NCBI GenBank assembly: GCA_964649195.1
Contig: CAZYPK010000008.1
Coordinates: forward strand, 4,075 to 68,074
DNA: 64,000 bases
Direction of reading: 5' to 3'
From: JTS-RE9 sp964649195
GTDB taxonomy: Bacteria > Planctomycetota > Phycisphaerae > Phycisphaerales > Phycisphaeraceae
The notes beneath the pieces were generated by a model. The model had not been told where the DNA came from and searched no databases. It was given only the letters and a program-made list of their open reading frames with translations. The position numbers and the translations under genes are program-made. Shown one piece after another: positions 53,954 through 61,335 of this stretch (position 1 is its first letter; every line of letters starts with the position of its first letter).

Positions 53954-54007
53954 GATCAGCCGGAAAAAAGCGTTCGAGGGATTCTGATTCAATGAACGCC
54001 CGCACTT

Positions 54008-54016
54008 GGCTACAAT
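54008..54016 (+). promoter_or_regulatory. Promoter 6 nt before a start codon
   Basis: GGCTACAAT ends at 54016, only 6 nt before the ATG at 54023, with TTCAAT 17 bp upstream of TACAAT. A leaderless transcript is predicted. Confidence 0.45.
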
Positions 54017-54022
54017 CCCGGC

Positions 54023-54268
54023 ATGAGATCGAATCACCCATTCCTTGTGTTGACCTTCGCCGTGGCGATGCTCGTGCAATTGACCGGTTGCGAGCAGGCG
54101 CTGTTTCCGCCGAATCTGCCGCGCTCGCAGTACGAACGCTTCACCTACCAGCGCGAAGGCATCACGCCCGAGCAGGAGGAATCGATCCTCGGCGGCATGG
54201 CGGGAGGCCGACCCGGCAGCGGCGACATCGACCTGCGCGGCAGGCTCAGGCCGCTGAGCGAACGATGA
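54023..54268 (+). CDS. Small lipoprotein
   Basis: An 81-residue protein with a lipoprotein signal (LVLTFAVAMLVQLTGC, lipobox LTGC) and a short charged mature part (PEQEESILGGMAGGRPGSG). No family recognised. A -10 lies immediately upstream and no Shine-Dalgarno is seen, so it may be translated from a leaderless mRNA. Confidence 0.7.
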   Translation: MRSNHPFLVLTFAVAMLVQLTGCEQALFPPNLPRSQYERFTYQREGITPEQEESILGGMAGGRPGSGDIDLRGRLRPLSER

Positions 54269-54282
54269 GGACAGGGGGATTT

Positions 54283-54310
54283 GTAGCCGCAGCGTCCTCG
54301 CTGCGCGTCT
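54283..54310. repeat. REP-B palindrome
   Basis: CCGCAGCGTCCTCGCTGCGCG, 15 bp after the lipoprotein stop. Confidence 0.85.
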
Positions 54311-54335
54311 GCGGGACAGGGGTCAGAAGTCAGAG

Positions 54336-54455
54336 CGAAGCCGCAAGGCTTTGCGCAAGCCCCGGCCCGGCGACCTTCAGCCTTCAGTTGCTTCACCTTG
54401 CTTCGTGCGCCGGGCCGGGGCTTCGCGGACTCAGCCCCCAGCCACCCGGAATAAG
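54336..54455. repeat. GGTGGCTGGGGCT element, short copy (inverse)
   Basis: A partial REP-A, then TTTGCGCAAGCCCCGGCC, a core with two heptamers (CTTCAGC-CTTCAG) and CACCTTGCTTCGTGCGCC, then GGCCGGGGCTTCGCGG and AGCCCCCAGCCACCC. It is the short-heptamer relative of 56455-56682. Confidence 0.78.
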
Positions 54456-54489
54456 TTCTCAGTCCCGGGGGCCGGGGGCCGGGAGGGGC

Positions 54490-56337
54490 TTAAGCGAAAC
54501 TCGGATTCCCAGGCAGATGAATGCGGAACGTGCTGCCTCGCGCCGGGCCTTCCTCCTGCGAGCTATCGACGCTGACCCTGCCGCCGTGCGCCTGGGCGAC
54601 GTGCTTGACGATCGCCAGGCCCAGGCCGGTGCCGCCCAAGGCCCTGCTTCGCGCCTTGTCCGTGCGGTAGAACCGCTCGAACACCCGCGACAGATGCATC
54701 TTTTCAATGCCCGGTCCATGATCGCGCACCGCGATGACGATCTCGCCGTTTTCACGCTTGATGCGGATTTGCACCGTCGTCCCCGCCGGGCTGTATTTGA
54801 TCGCGTTGTCCAGCAGGTTCACCACGGCCTGCTCCAACAGCGGGGCGTTCATCTTCGCTTCCAGACTTTCATCCACCTGCACCTGGACCGTCATTCCCTT
54901 GTCATCCGCATTGGCCTGGCAGGTCTCCACCGCGCCGCGCAGGACGGGCAGCAGCGGGCCTTTGCCCAGCACCAGCCGGCGATCCTGCTCCTCCTCCTCG
55001 ATGCGGGCGAGCATGAGCAGGTCTTCGACAATGGCGTTGAGGCGGTCCGCCTGGCGTGCGATGATGGAAAGGAACCGCGAGGAAACATCCGGCTCGACGC
55101 CGGGTTCGTTCGATTCCCGCTCCGTCTGTGATGCGAGCATTTCCTGATGTTCATCCATGAGCGTCTCCACCGCCGCCTTGATCGCGGCGATGGGGGTCTT
55201 CAGTTCGTGGGACACGTTGGAGACGAACTGCTGCCTCACGGTTTCGAGATGCCTCAGTCGCGTGACATCGTGCAGCACGACGACGACGCCTGAAAGTTCG
55301 CCGCCTTCGGCCCCTCGCAGCGGCGAGGCCTGCGCCGCCAGTGACAGGCGGTTCTCATCGCCGCGCAGAGAGAGTTCCCCTTCCACCGGCGAACGTGTCT
55401 CCAAAGCCTGGGCGATCAGTTCCTTGAGTTTGATGTGGCGGATCACTTCGTAGCCGGCCCTGCCGTAGGCATGGGTCATATCGACATCCAGCCACCGCGC
55501 CGCGGCGGCGTTGAGCATGATGACCTTCTCCTGCGCATCGACGGCAATGACGCCCTCGATCATGCCCGCCAGCACCGCCTGCTGTTCGTGGGCCTGCTGG
55601 GTGATCGTGCGGATTTTTTCATCCAGTTGCATGGCCATCGCGTTGAGTCCCTGGGTCAAGGCGGTGAATTCGCGGCTGCCGATCTGCGAGATCGGCTCTG
55701 AAAAGTCGCCCGAGGCGAAACGCCGGGCGCCCTGCTCCAGCGCCTTGAGCGGGGCGACGACATGCCGTTGAAACATCAGCAGCGCCATGCCCGCGGAGAT
55801 CACGATCACCAGAAACCCGCCGATGAAAACCCGCAGATAGACCCGCCGGAGCGTGCTTTGCAGATCCAGCAGCGGGATGCCCGCGCGAACCACGGCAATG
55901 ATCCGCCCCTCCACGAGGATCGGCCGGGCCAGATTGCGCATCTGGGCCTGCAACGTGTTGGAGTAGCGGTTCACACGCCCGCTTTTTCCCGCCAGCGCAT
56001 CGAGCATCTCCGGCCGCGTCGCGTGGTTGTCCATCGCCTCGGGCTTGTCATCCGAGTCGCCGATGACCACGCCGTCGGGCAGCATCACTGTCACGCGGAT
56101 TCCCCCCTCCCTGCCCAGTCGCTGGCACAAGGCCTGAAGCTCCCGGCGGTCGCCGTGAACCTCGGACGCGATCAGCCCCGCAAGCAGGTTGGTCTTGTTT
56201 TCCAGTTCCTGCTCGACACGCTCGTAGTAAACCGTCTTGACGACATCCCCCGCATACCATGCGACCGCCACGGTGCTGAGCACGATCACCGCCAGATAAA
56301 CCGGCGCGACATTCCAGATCAATCGTCGGCGAAGCAT
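54490..56337 (-). CDS. PhoR-type sensor histidine kinase
   Basis: About 615 residues. A membrane helix (VYLAVIVLSTVAVAWYAGDVV), a periplasmic sensor of about 130 residues and a second helix (VFIGGFLVIVISAGMALLMF) are followed by a HAMP domain and a PAS domain (AVLAGMIEGVIAVDAQEKVIMLNAAAARWL). The kinase core has SNVSHELKTPIAAIK with the phospho-His, the N box NLLDNAIKYS and the G boxes DHGPGIE and GGTGLGLAIVKHVA. It resembles PhoR. No response regulator is adjacent, so it is an orphan kinase. The ATG at 56337 is preferred; a GTG at 56379 would add 14 residues. Confidence 0.9.
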   Translation of the reverse strand: MLRRRLIWNVAPVYLAVIVLSTVAVAWYAGDVVKTVYYERVEQELENKTNLLAGLIASEVHGDRRELQALCQRLGREGGIRVTVMLPDGVVIGDSDDKPEAMDNHATRPEMLDALAGKSGRVNRYSNTLQAQMRNLARPILVEGRIIAVVRAGIPLLDLQSTLRRVYLRVFIGGFLVIVISAGMALLMFQRHVVAPLKALEQGARRFASGDFSEPISQIGSREFTALTQGLNAMAMQLDEKIRTITQQAHEQQAVLAGMIEGVIAVDAQEKVIMLNAAAARWLDVDMTHAYGRAGYEVIRHIKLKELIAQALETRSPVEGELSLRGDENRLSLAAQASPLRGAEGGELSGVVVVLHDVTRLRHLETVRQQFVSNVSHELKTPIAAIKAAVETLMDEHQEMLASQTERESNEPGVEPDVSSRFLSIIARQADRLNAIVEDLLMLARIEEEEQDRRLVLGKGPLLPVLRGAVETCQANADDKGMTVQVQVDESLEAKMNAPLLEQAVVNLLDNAIKYSPAGTTVQIRIKRENGEIVIAVRDHGPGIEKMHLSRVFERFYRTDKARSRALGGTGLGLAIVKHVAQAHGGRVSVDSSQEEGPARGSTFRIHLPGNPSFA

Positions 56338-56454
56338 GAGAACCCGCTTGAAACGACAGCCGCATCGCTCTGACCTCACGTGAAATCAGGGCATGGAAGT
56401 ATGGTAACGCCCGGTTAGGGATGCGTGAGAAACGATGGGTGTGTGAGAAATGGT

Positions 56455-56682
56455 GGGTGGCTGGGGCTGGAGGCTTTGCGCAAGCCCCGGCCCAGACGCG
56501 CGAAGCAAGGTGAAGCAACTGAAGACTGAATGCTGAAGGCTGAATGCTGAATGCTGAAGGCTGAAGGCTGAATGCTGAAGGCTGAAGGCTGAAGGCTGAA
56601 GGCTGAAGGCTGAAGGCTGAAGGCTGAAGGCTGATTGGTCGCGGGGCCGGGGCTTGCGCAAAGCCTCCAGCCCCAGCCACCC
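56455..56682. repeat. Heptamer array inside a 38-bp inverted repeat
   Basis: Perfect 38-bp arms (56455-56492 and 56645-56682; outer part GGGTGGCTGGGGCTGGAGGC, inner part ending CCCCGGCC) enclose a core of GAAGCAAGGTGAAGCAACTG followed by about 16 heptamers of TGCTGAA/GGCTGAA type. It fills much of the 664-bp gap between the kinase gene and upp. Confidence 0.9.
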
Positions 56683-56754
56683 AAAACTTCACCTCTACCC
56701 CAAAGTTCACCTCCACCCCAAACTTCACATCCACCCAAAACTTCACATTTCCCC

Positions 56755-56783
56755 TTGACTGGCCGGGCCAACCGGTCCACAAT
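56755..56783 (+). promoter_or_regulatory. upp: Promoter of upp
   Basis: TTGACT (56755-56760), 17 bp, then CACAAT (56778-56783). Weak -10 but well placed for the leader at about 56790-57001. Confidence 0.45.
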
Positions 56784-56789
56784 GATTCA

Positions 56790-56933
56790 TACGGTATGGC
56801 TACCGATCGAAGGGAGGTGCGCGACATGGACTGAACAACTCGATTCGAGAAGTTGAAGAGCCGGGCCGAGCGAAAGGCCGAAGATACGGACGATATCTTT
56901 CATTCCATTTTCCCATTTCGCTCGGCCATTTTT
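56790..56933 (+). promoter_or_regulatory. upp: Putative attenuator leader of upp
   Basis: The leader holds GGGAGGTG (from 56813) with an ATG-GAC-TGA minigene at 56826-56834. A 12-bp perfect hairpin follows: GGCCGAGCGAAA (56864-56875) with TTTCGCTCGGCC (56916-56927), then ATTTTT. The loop is about 40 nt. The U-tract after a strong stem about 70 nt before the upp ATG suggests termination or attenuation. It could respond to pyrimidine supply, as for other pyrimidine genes, but this is not shown. Confidence 0.6.
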
Positions 56934-57001
56934 ATGCGCCGACCTTGCCGCCCTTCCCATGCCTTCGTCCGCCTTGGCGAATGGCTCAACATCTCCACCC
57001 C

Positions 57002-57634
57002 ATGACGCAACCTCATCTTCACGTTCTGGATCATCCCCTGGTGGGCCACATGCTGGCGCAGGCCCGCGATGTGGCCACGCCTTCGTCATCCTTTCGCGCC
57101 CTGCTGCTGCGCATGGGCGGACTGCTGGCCTACGAAGCGCTGCGCACCGCGCCGCATCAAAAGGCCCGCATCCGGACCCCGCTCGAAGAGATGGAGGCCA
57201 CCCGGCTGAACATGCCCATCACCATCGTGCCGATCCTCCGCGCCGGGCTGGGGCTGGCGGCCGGGATGCTGGAACTGCTGCCCGAAGCCCGCATGGGGCA
57301 CATCGGGCTTTTCCGAAATGAGGAGACGCTCGAGCCGGTGACTTACTACGAGAATCTGCCGCGCGATGTGGAGGCCGGCCCGGTGCTGCTGGTCGATCCG
57401 ATGCTGGCCACCGGAGGCAGCGCGTGCGAAGGCGTCCGCCGGCTGCGAAAGCGAGGCTGCGCGGACATTCGCTTCGTCTGCCTCGTCGCAGCCCCCGAAG
57501 GCGTGGCGAAGCTGCGCGAGGCCGACCCGCGGGTGCCCATCACCGCGGCGGCGCTGGATCGCCAGCTCAACGAAAAAGGCTACATCCTCCCCGGCCTGGG
57601 CGACGCGGGCGACCGGTTGTATGGGACGGGATGA
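57002..57634 (+). CDS. upp: Uracil phosphoribosyltransferase
   Basis: A 210-residue enzyme converting uracil and PRPP to UMP (pyrimidine salvage). Signatures are the N-terminal LHVLDHPLVGHMLAQAR, NMPITIVPILRAGLGLAAGMLELLP, the PRPP-binding VLLVDPMLATGGSACEG and the C-terminal LNEKGYILPGLGDAGDRLYGTG. The ATG at 57002 gives the usual length. A diverged REP-C palindrome is just upstream, and a hairpin with T-tract lies in the leader. Confidence 0.95.
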   Translation: MTQPHLHVLDHPLVGHMLAQARDVATPSSSFRALLLRMGGLLAYEALRTAPHQKARIRTPLEEMEATRLNMPITIVPILRAGLGLAAGMLELLPEARMGHIGLFRNEETLEPVTYYENLPRDVEAGPVLLVDPMLATGGSACEGVRRLRKRGCADIRFVCLVAAPEGVAKLREADPRVPITAAALDRQLNEKGYILPGLGDAGDRLYGTG

Positions 57635-57637
57635 ATA

Positions 57638-57802
57638 AGTTCCGAGTTTCGAGTTCCGAGTTCCGAGTTGCAAGAACTTCGGATTGACCTGCTCTAATTT
57701 CACGTTTTCCCGCTTTCCTTCTCCCCCTTCGTGCCTCTGTGCCTTCGTGCCTTTTTCCCCTTGCCTTTCAACTCGGAACTCGGAACCCGAAACTCGGAAC
57801 TT
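57638..57802. repeat. Inverted AGTTCCG heptamer element
   Basis: (AGTTCCG)4-like units at the left (57638-57669) and CGGAACT units at the right (57768-57802) flank about 100 bp with an imperfect 8-bp array (GTGCCTCT/GTGCCTTC). The whole forms a heptamer-built hairpin. Confidence 0.82.
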
Positions 57803-57804
57803 AT

Positions 57805-58350
57805 TCAAAGGCATCTCTTGATCAAATGCCTCAGCCCGCTTTCGGGTTCGATGTCGGAGACATCGAATACATGGTCGGCCACTTCGAGGTAAACCGGCTC
57901 GCGCTGGGCGAGCATCATCTTCACTTCTTCGAGTCCGCCGCCCAACGGCGTGAGCGCCGGGCGGGTGGCGGCGGACTGCCTGTCGCCGCTGATGCGGCGA
58001 TGCAGTTCCTCCGGTGAACACTTGAGGTAGATGCGGATGGCGTTGGGGGCATCCTTGACCGCCTGCTTCGCGCCGGGCTGCATGAGCGTGCCGCCGCCGA
58101 GGCCGATGATCATGCCTTTTTTCGCGCAGAGCTCGGCGGTGACCTTCACCTCTTCTTCGCGCCAGGCCGGTTCGCCCAGTTCCTGCCAGATGGCGGCGAT
58201 GGTCCTGCCGCCCAGCCGTTTGCGGGTTTCATCATCGACATCGACGAATTTTTTCCATAGCTGGTCGGCCAGCAGCTTGCCGATGGTCGTCTTGCCGCTG
58301 CCTCGGTAGCCGATGAGAATGATGTTGGTCGTGTCGTCCATGTCAGGCAT
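57805..58350 (-). CDS. aroK: Shikimate kinase
   Basis: A 181-residue P-loop kinase phosphorylating shikimate in aromatic amino-acid synthesis. IILIGYRGSGKTTIGKLLAD is the Walker A region. FVDVDDETRKRLG binds shikimate and Mg2+ and GLGGGTLMQPG is the conserved glycine motif. IYLKCSPEELHRRISGDRQSAATRPALTPL is the lid with Arg residues. The stop is followed directly by a heptamer array, and the start (58350) lies 6 bp from a REP-B pair. Confidence 0.92.
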   Translation of the reverse strand: MPDMDDTTNIILIGYRGSGKTTIGKLLADQLWKKFVDVDDETRKRLGGRTIAAIWQELGEPAWREEEVKVTAELCAKKGMIIGLGGGTLMQPGAKQAVKDAPNAIRIYLKCSPEELHRRISGDRQSAATRPALTPLGGGLEEVKMMLAQREPVYLEVADHVFDVSDIEPESGLRHLIKRCL

Positions 58351-58356
58351 CTTAAA

Positions 58357-58420
58357 CCGCAGCGTCCTCGCTGCGCGTCTGCGGAACAGGGGGCAGACGC
58401 GCAGCGAGGACGCTGCGGCT
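58357..58420. repeat. REP-B inverted pair
   Basis: CCGCAGCGTCCTCGCTGCGC and its inverse, separated by about 16 bp. It lies immediately upstream of aroK. Confidence 0.87.
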
Positions 58421-58430
58421 ATGAATGTTC

Positions 58431-58468
58431 CCTGTCTCCTGTCTCCTGTCTCCTGTTTCCTGTCTCCT
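58431..58468 (+). repeat. CCTGTCT heptamer array
   Basis: Five 7-bp units with one CCTGTTT variant. A shorter related stretch is at 59823-59846, and CTCCTGTCTCCTGTC also appears near 38910. Confidence 0.85.
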
Positions 58469-58484
58469 CTGCGCGTCCGCGTCC

Positions 58485-58841
58485 TCACGCCGCCTTCATC
58501 AGCTCGCGAGGCACACGACCTCTTACGAGTTTCGCGCGGACCTCGTGCCCTTTCGTCCATTTTTTGCAGCCGACCACTTCCACCTCGAATCGCCTCCGCG
58601 CCGCATCCGGCGCGTGCGAATCCCCCACCTGCACCATCAGATGCGAGCCGGGAATCAGCGGAAGATCCGCCGTCATATCCAGTTCGCGCGATGTGGCTTT
58701 GACGGCCCGCAACCCCGGCACACGCTCCACCGGCTCGCGCCGCTCATCGATCACCACCGCCTCGATGCGACCGATCACATCCGCCCGCTCCCGCTGCACA
58801 GGCGACGCCAACTTCACACTGCGAATCGTCAAGGACTTCAT
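58485..58841 (-). CDS. Small protein with PilZ-like features
   Basis: A 118-residue protein starting MKSLTIRSVKLASPVQRER. The pattern GRIEAVVIDERREPVERVPG...ADLPLIPGSHLMVQVGDSHA...FEVEVVGCKKWTKGHEVRAKLVRGRVP is beta-rich, compatible with a PilZ-type barrel. The usual RxxxR and DxSxxG motifs are not clear. The function is therefore open. An upstream in-frame ATG at 58880 would add 13 atypical residues. Confidence 0.45.
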   Translation of the reverse strand: MKSLTIRSVKLASPVQRERADVIGRIEAVVIDERREPVERVPGLRAVKATSRELDMTADLPLIPGSHLMVQVGDSHAPDAARRRFEVEVVGCKKWTKGHEVRAKLVRGRVPRELMKAA

Positions 58842-58916
58842 GAACCCCTCCAATCCCGGCAACAAGCATAAACGCTCCACCCGGACTCATCGGCATCATC
58901 GGAAGAGCGGTTCAGA

Positions 58917-59074
58917 GAAAAAGGCGAAAGGCAAAAGGCTAATACTTATTACTTAATGGTTATTTTCAAGGCATTTGAAGGCAGGGCAGGCGAACGGCTC
59001 ACGCCTCACCCTTGGCTCTGAAATAACCATTAAGTAATAAGTATTAAGTAATAAGTATTCGCATTTTGCCTTTT
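58917..59074. repeat. AT-rich MITE-like element
   Basis: Outer AAGGCAAAAGG-type ends with a GCCTTTTT counterpart. Within them is a strong inverted repeat: 58941-58967 (begins AATACTTATTACTTAATGG) with 59019-59045 (ends AAGTAATAAGTATT). The last AAGTAATAAGTATT is repeated once. The element is much richer in A+T than its surroundings, which suggests foreign origin. It ends at the stop codon of nuoC. Confidence 0.82.
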
Positions 59075-59644
59075 TCACGCATCGTCTCGTTCCACGACGC
59101 GGTAGGTTTCACGTTCGCCCCGGCCGCGCAGCGGGTAATCCTTGCGCAGCGGGTGGGCGGGATAGGTTTCCCAAAGCAGGATGCGGCGAAGGTCGGGGTG
59201 GTGGTCGAAGCGGATGCCGAACATGTCGAACACTTCGCGTTCGCGCCATTCGCCGCCGGGCCACAGGTCGCAGATGGATTGGATGTGCAGGGCCGGGTCG
59301 TCCTCGATGCCGGTGGTGTCGAGCGTGGGATTGAGGAATGATTTGACGATGATCCGCAAGGCCGTCGCGGTGTTGACCAGGTTGTAGATGACCGCGAACC
59401 GGCCGCCTTGCGCGGGGCCGATTTTGGTGTTGGGGTAGTTGAGATAATCGACGGCGGTGACATCGACGAGCAGGTCGAAGGCGCAGGCCGGATCGTGCCG
59501 GAGAAACGCCAGCACATCATGGGCGCGGTCGCCGGGCACGACGAGCGTGGTCTGGCCGCGAAACTCCGAAGCCTGGAGTTTCACCTCGGGAAACTTCGCC
59601 TTGACGAGCGGCAGCGTGGGATGGTCGAGATGAGGTGTAGGCAT
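59075..59644 (-). CDS. nuoC: NADH-quinone oxidoreductase subunit C
   Basis: A 189-residue peripheral-arm subunit of respiratory complex I. The signature WREREVFDMFGIRFDHHPDLRRILL is the NuoC (30-kDa subunit) motif and HPLRKDYPLRGRGER closes it. The N-terminal part has DLLVDVTAVDYLNYPN. The ATG at 59644 gives the usual length. No other nuo gene is adjacent, which is unusual since nuo genes normally form an operon. Confidence 0.9.
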   Translation of the reverse strand: MPTPHLDHPTLPLVKAKFPEVKLQASEFRGQTTLVVPGDRAHDVLAFLRHDPACAFDLLVDVTAVDYLNYPNTKIGPAQGGRFAVIYNLVNTATALRIIVKSFLNPTLDTTGIEDDPALHIQSICDLWPGGEWREREVFDMFGIRFDHHPDLRRILLWETYPAHPLRKDYPLRGRGERETYRVVERDDA

Positions 59645-59727
59645 GTCGGCAACGGCAACAGGGACAAAAAGCGCCGATCCATTCCGATGAACACCCGTCC
59701 ACCGGCTCCGCACTTTGAAGAACCCCA

Positions 59728-59733
59728 TTGTAG
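59728..59733 (-). promoter_or_regulatory. nuoC: -10 box of nuoC
   Basis: TACAAT on the minus strand (59733-59728), about 84 nt before the nuoC ATG, supporting the start at 59644 over one further upstream. Confidence 0.4.
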
Positions 59734-59788
59734 ATGAAATGTTCATCCATGCCACTTCGTCAGAAGTTCCATGTTCCACGTTCCGCAA

Positions 59789-59813
59789 ACGCGCAGCGAG
59801 GACGCTGCGGCTA
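59789..59813. repeat. REP-B palindrome
   Basis: ACGCGCAGCGAGGACGCTGC plus GGCTATG, between the nuoC and moxR genes. Confidence 0.85.
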
Positions 59814-59925
59814 TGACACTGTCCCCTGTCTCCTGTTTCCTGTTCCTTGGTATCCTCCAAGATGAGCGCCCTGCGATGCCGGACCGAACGTCGCGCCCCT
59901 GCCATTTGATCTTGAGGACCATGAC

Positions 59926-61026
59926 ATGTCCATCCCTTCCGCACCATCTGCAACCGCTGCGACAGCTCCGCTTTCCTCCGATGATCTGGCGCTGCTCAAG
60001 GCGGCCCATCAAGGCTGCGGGCAGCTCGCGGCGGAAATCGTCAAGGTCATCGTCGGCCAGCGCGACATCGTTCGGCAGCTCCTGGCCGCCATCTTCGCCC
60101 AGGGGCATGTGCTGATCATCGGCGTGCCCGGCCTGGCCAAGACGCTGCTGGTCAAAACGCTCGCCTCGGCGCTGGGCTGGCAGTTCAAACGCATTCAGTT
60201 CACCCCGGACATGATGCCTGCGGACATCATCGGCATGGAGCTTCTCCAGCAGGATGATGGTGCGTTCGGGGAAACTTCCGGGAAAACTTCCGGAAATACT
60301 TCCGGGGAAACTTCCGGGGGGGGGCGCGTTTGGAAATTCAATCCTGGGCCGATTTTTGCCAACATCATCCTCGCCGATGAAATCAACCGCACGCCGCCCA
60401 AAACGCAGTCGGCGTTGCTGGAGGCGATGCAGGAATACACCGTGACCAGCATGGGCAGGAGCCACGCGCTGGAGAAGCCGTTCATCGTCGTCGCCACGCA
60501 GAACCCCATCGAACAGGAAGGCACGTATCCGCTGCCTGAGGCGCAGCTGGATCGCTTCATGTTCAGCCTGTGGGTGGAGTATCCGAGCGTCGAGGAGGAG
60601 GAGGCGATCGTGCATGCGACGACCTCGCCGGCGGAGGTGCGGGTGGAGGCGGTTTTCTCGAAGGAGCGAATGATCGCGTTTCAGCAGTTGGTGAAGCGCG
60701 TGCCGGTCTCCAGGCATGTGGTCAGTTATGCGGTGGCCCTGGCGCGGGCCACGCGCCCCGACGACCCGGCGGCCGGCGCGACGACGCGGGAGTTCATCGA
60801 GTGGGGCGCCGGCCCGCGCGCCAGTCAGTACATGATCCTTGCGGCCAAGGCGCTGGCGGTGCTCGATGGTCAGACGGCGGTGACGGCGGGGCATGTCCGC
60901 GAAGCGGCGGTCATCGTCCTGAGACACCGCGTGCTGCCCAACTACAACGCGACCGGCGAAGGCATGACCGCAGGGCGGATCGTGGAGAAGATTCTGGGCG
61001 AAGTGAAGGAACCCAGCTACGGCTAG
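59926..61026 (+). CDS. MoxR-family AAA+ ATPase with tandem-repeat insert
   Basis: A 366-residue ATPase. Walker A is GVPGLAKT, Walker B is NIILADEINR, sensor 1 is VVATQNPIEQEGTYPLPEAQLDRFMF and a C-terminal MoxR lid follows. MoxR proteins act as chaperone-like activators and are usually found with DUF58 and VWA genes, which are missing here. At residues of about 112-133 a Gly/Thr/Ser stretch (GETSGKTSGNTSGETSG) replaces a loop after IIGMELLQQDDGAF. It comes from about 15-bp DNA repeats at 60267-60318. The start at 59926 gives the standard length apart from the insert. Confidence 0.9.
   Translation: MSIPSAPSATAATAPLSSDDLALLKAAHQGCGQLAAEIVKVIVGQRDIVRQLLAAIFAQGHVLIIGVPGLAKTLLVKTLASALGWQFKRIQFTPDMMPADIIGMELLQQDDGAFGETSGKTSGNTSGETSGGGRVWKFNPGPIFANIILADEINRTPPKTQSALLEAMQEYTVTSMGRSHALEKPFIVVATQNPIEQEGTYPLPEAQLDRFMFSLWVEYPSVEEEEAIVHATTSPAEVRVEAVFSKERMIAFQQLVKRVPVSRHVVSYAVALARATRPDDPAAGATTREFIEWGAGPRASQYMILAAKALAVLDGQTAVTAGHVREAAVIVLRHRVLPNYNATGEGMTAGRIVEKILGEVKEPSYG
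60267..60318 (+). repeat. 15-bp in-frame tandem repeat in moxR
   Basis: Four units of GGGGAAACTTCC-type sequence with small changes (GAAACTTCC, AAAACTTCC, AATACTTCC, GAAACTTCC), ending in a G-run. The unit length of about 15 bp keeps the frame. Confidence 0.8.
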
Positions 61027-61029
61027 CAA

Positions 61030-61234
61030 CCTGAGTTCGGGATAAGAGTGAGCCGCGACGTAACACGTCGCGGAGGTGAGCGACAAGCGTGAAGTGATCA
61101 TCGCGCGGCGGATCATGGGACACAAAAACGACCGGACGCCGATCGAGGCTGAAAGAAAAAGGAGCATTCGACCACCCCTTCAGGCTGTTTGCATCCGCGA
61201 CTCGTTGAGTCGCGGCTCTTATCCCGAACTCAGG
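61030..61234. repeat. 205-bp TIR element (family CTGAG), copy 2
   Basis: Termini CTGAGTTCGGGATAAGAG and CTCTTATCCCGAACTCAG, a perfect 18-bp inverted pair, with the two AAC/GTT hairpins inside and the same core as 9287-9491. It lies 3 bp after the moxR stop. Confidence 0.9.
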
Positions 61235-61335
61235 TTTGCAGCAATGTTCATCCCGCCGGGATCGACACCTTAATTCCCCCTCTTTTCCAGTCGATACAAC
61301 CGATACGACCCCACCTTTTTACAGGCGTATCGATC

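Noticed and set aside
52618..55131. 837-codon plus-strand frame
   Set aside because: It runs antisense to rhomboid and kinase genes and through repeats, with no recognisable domain.
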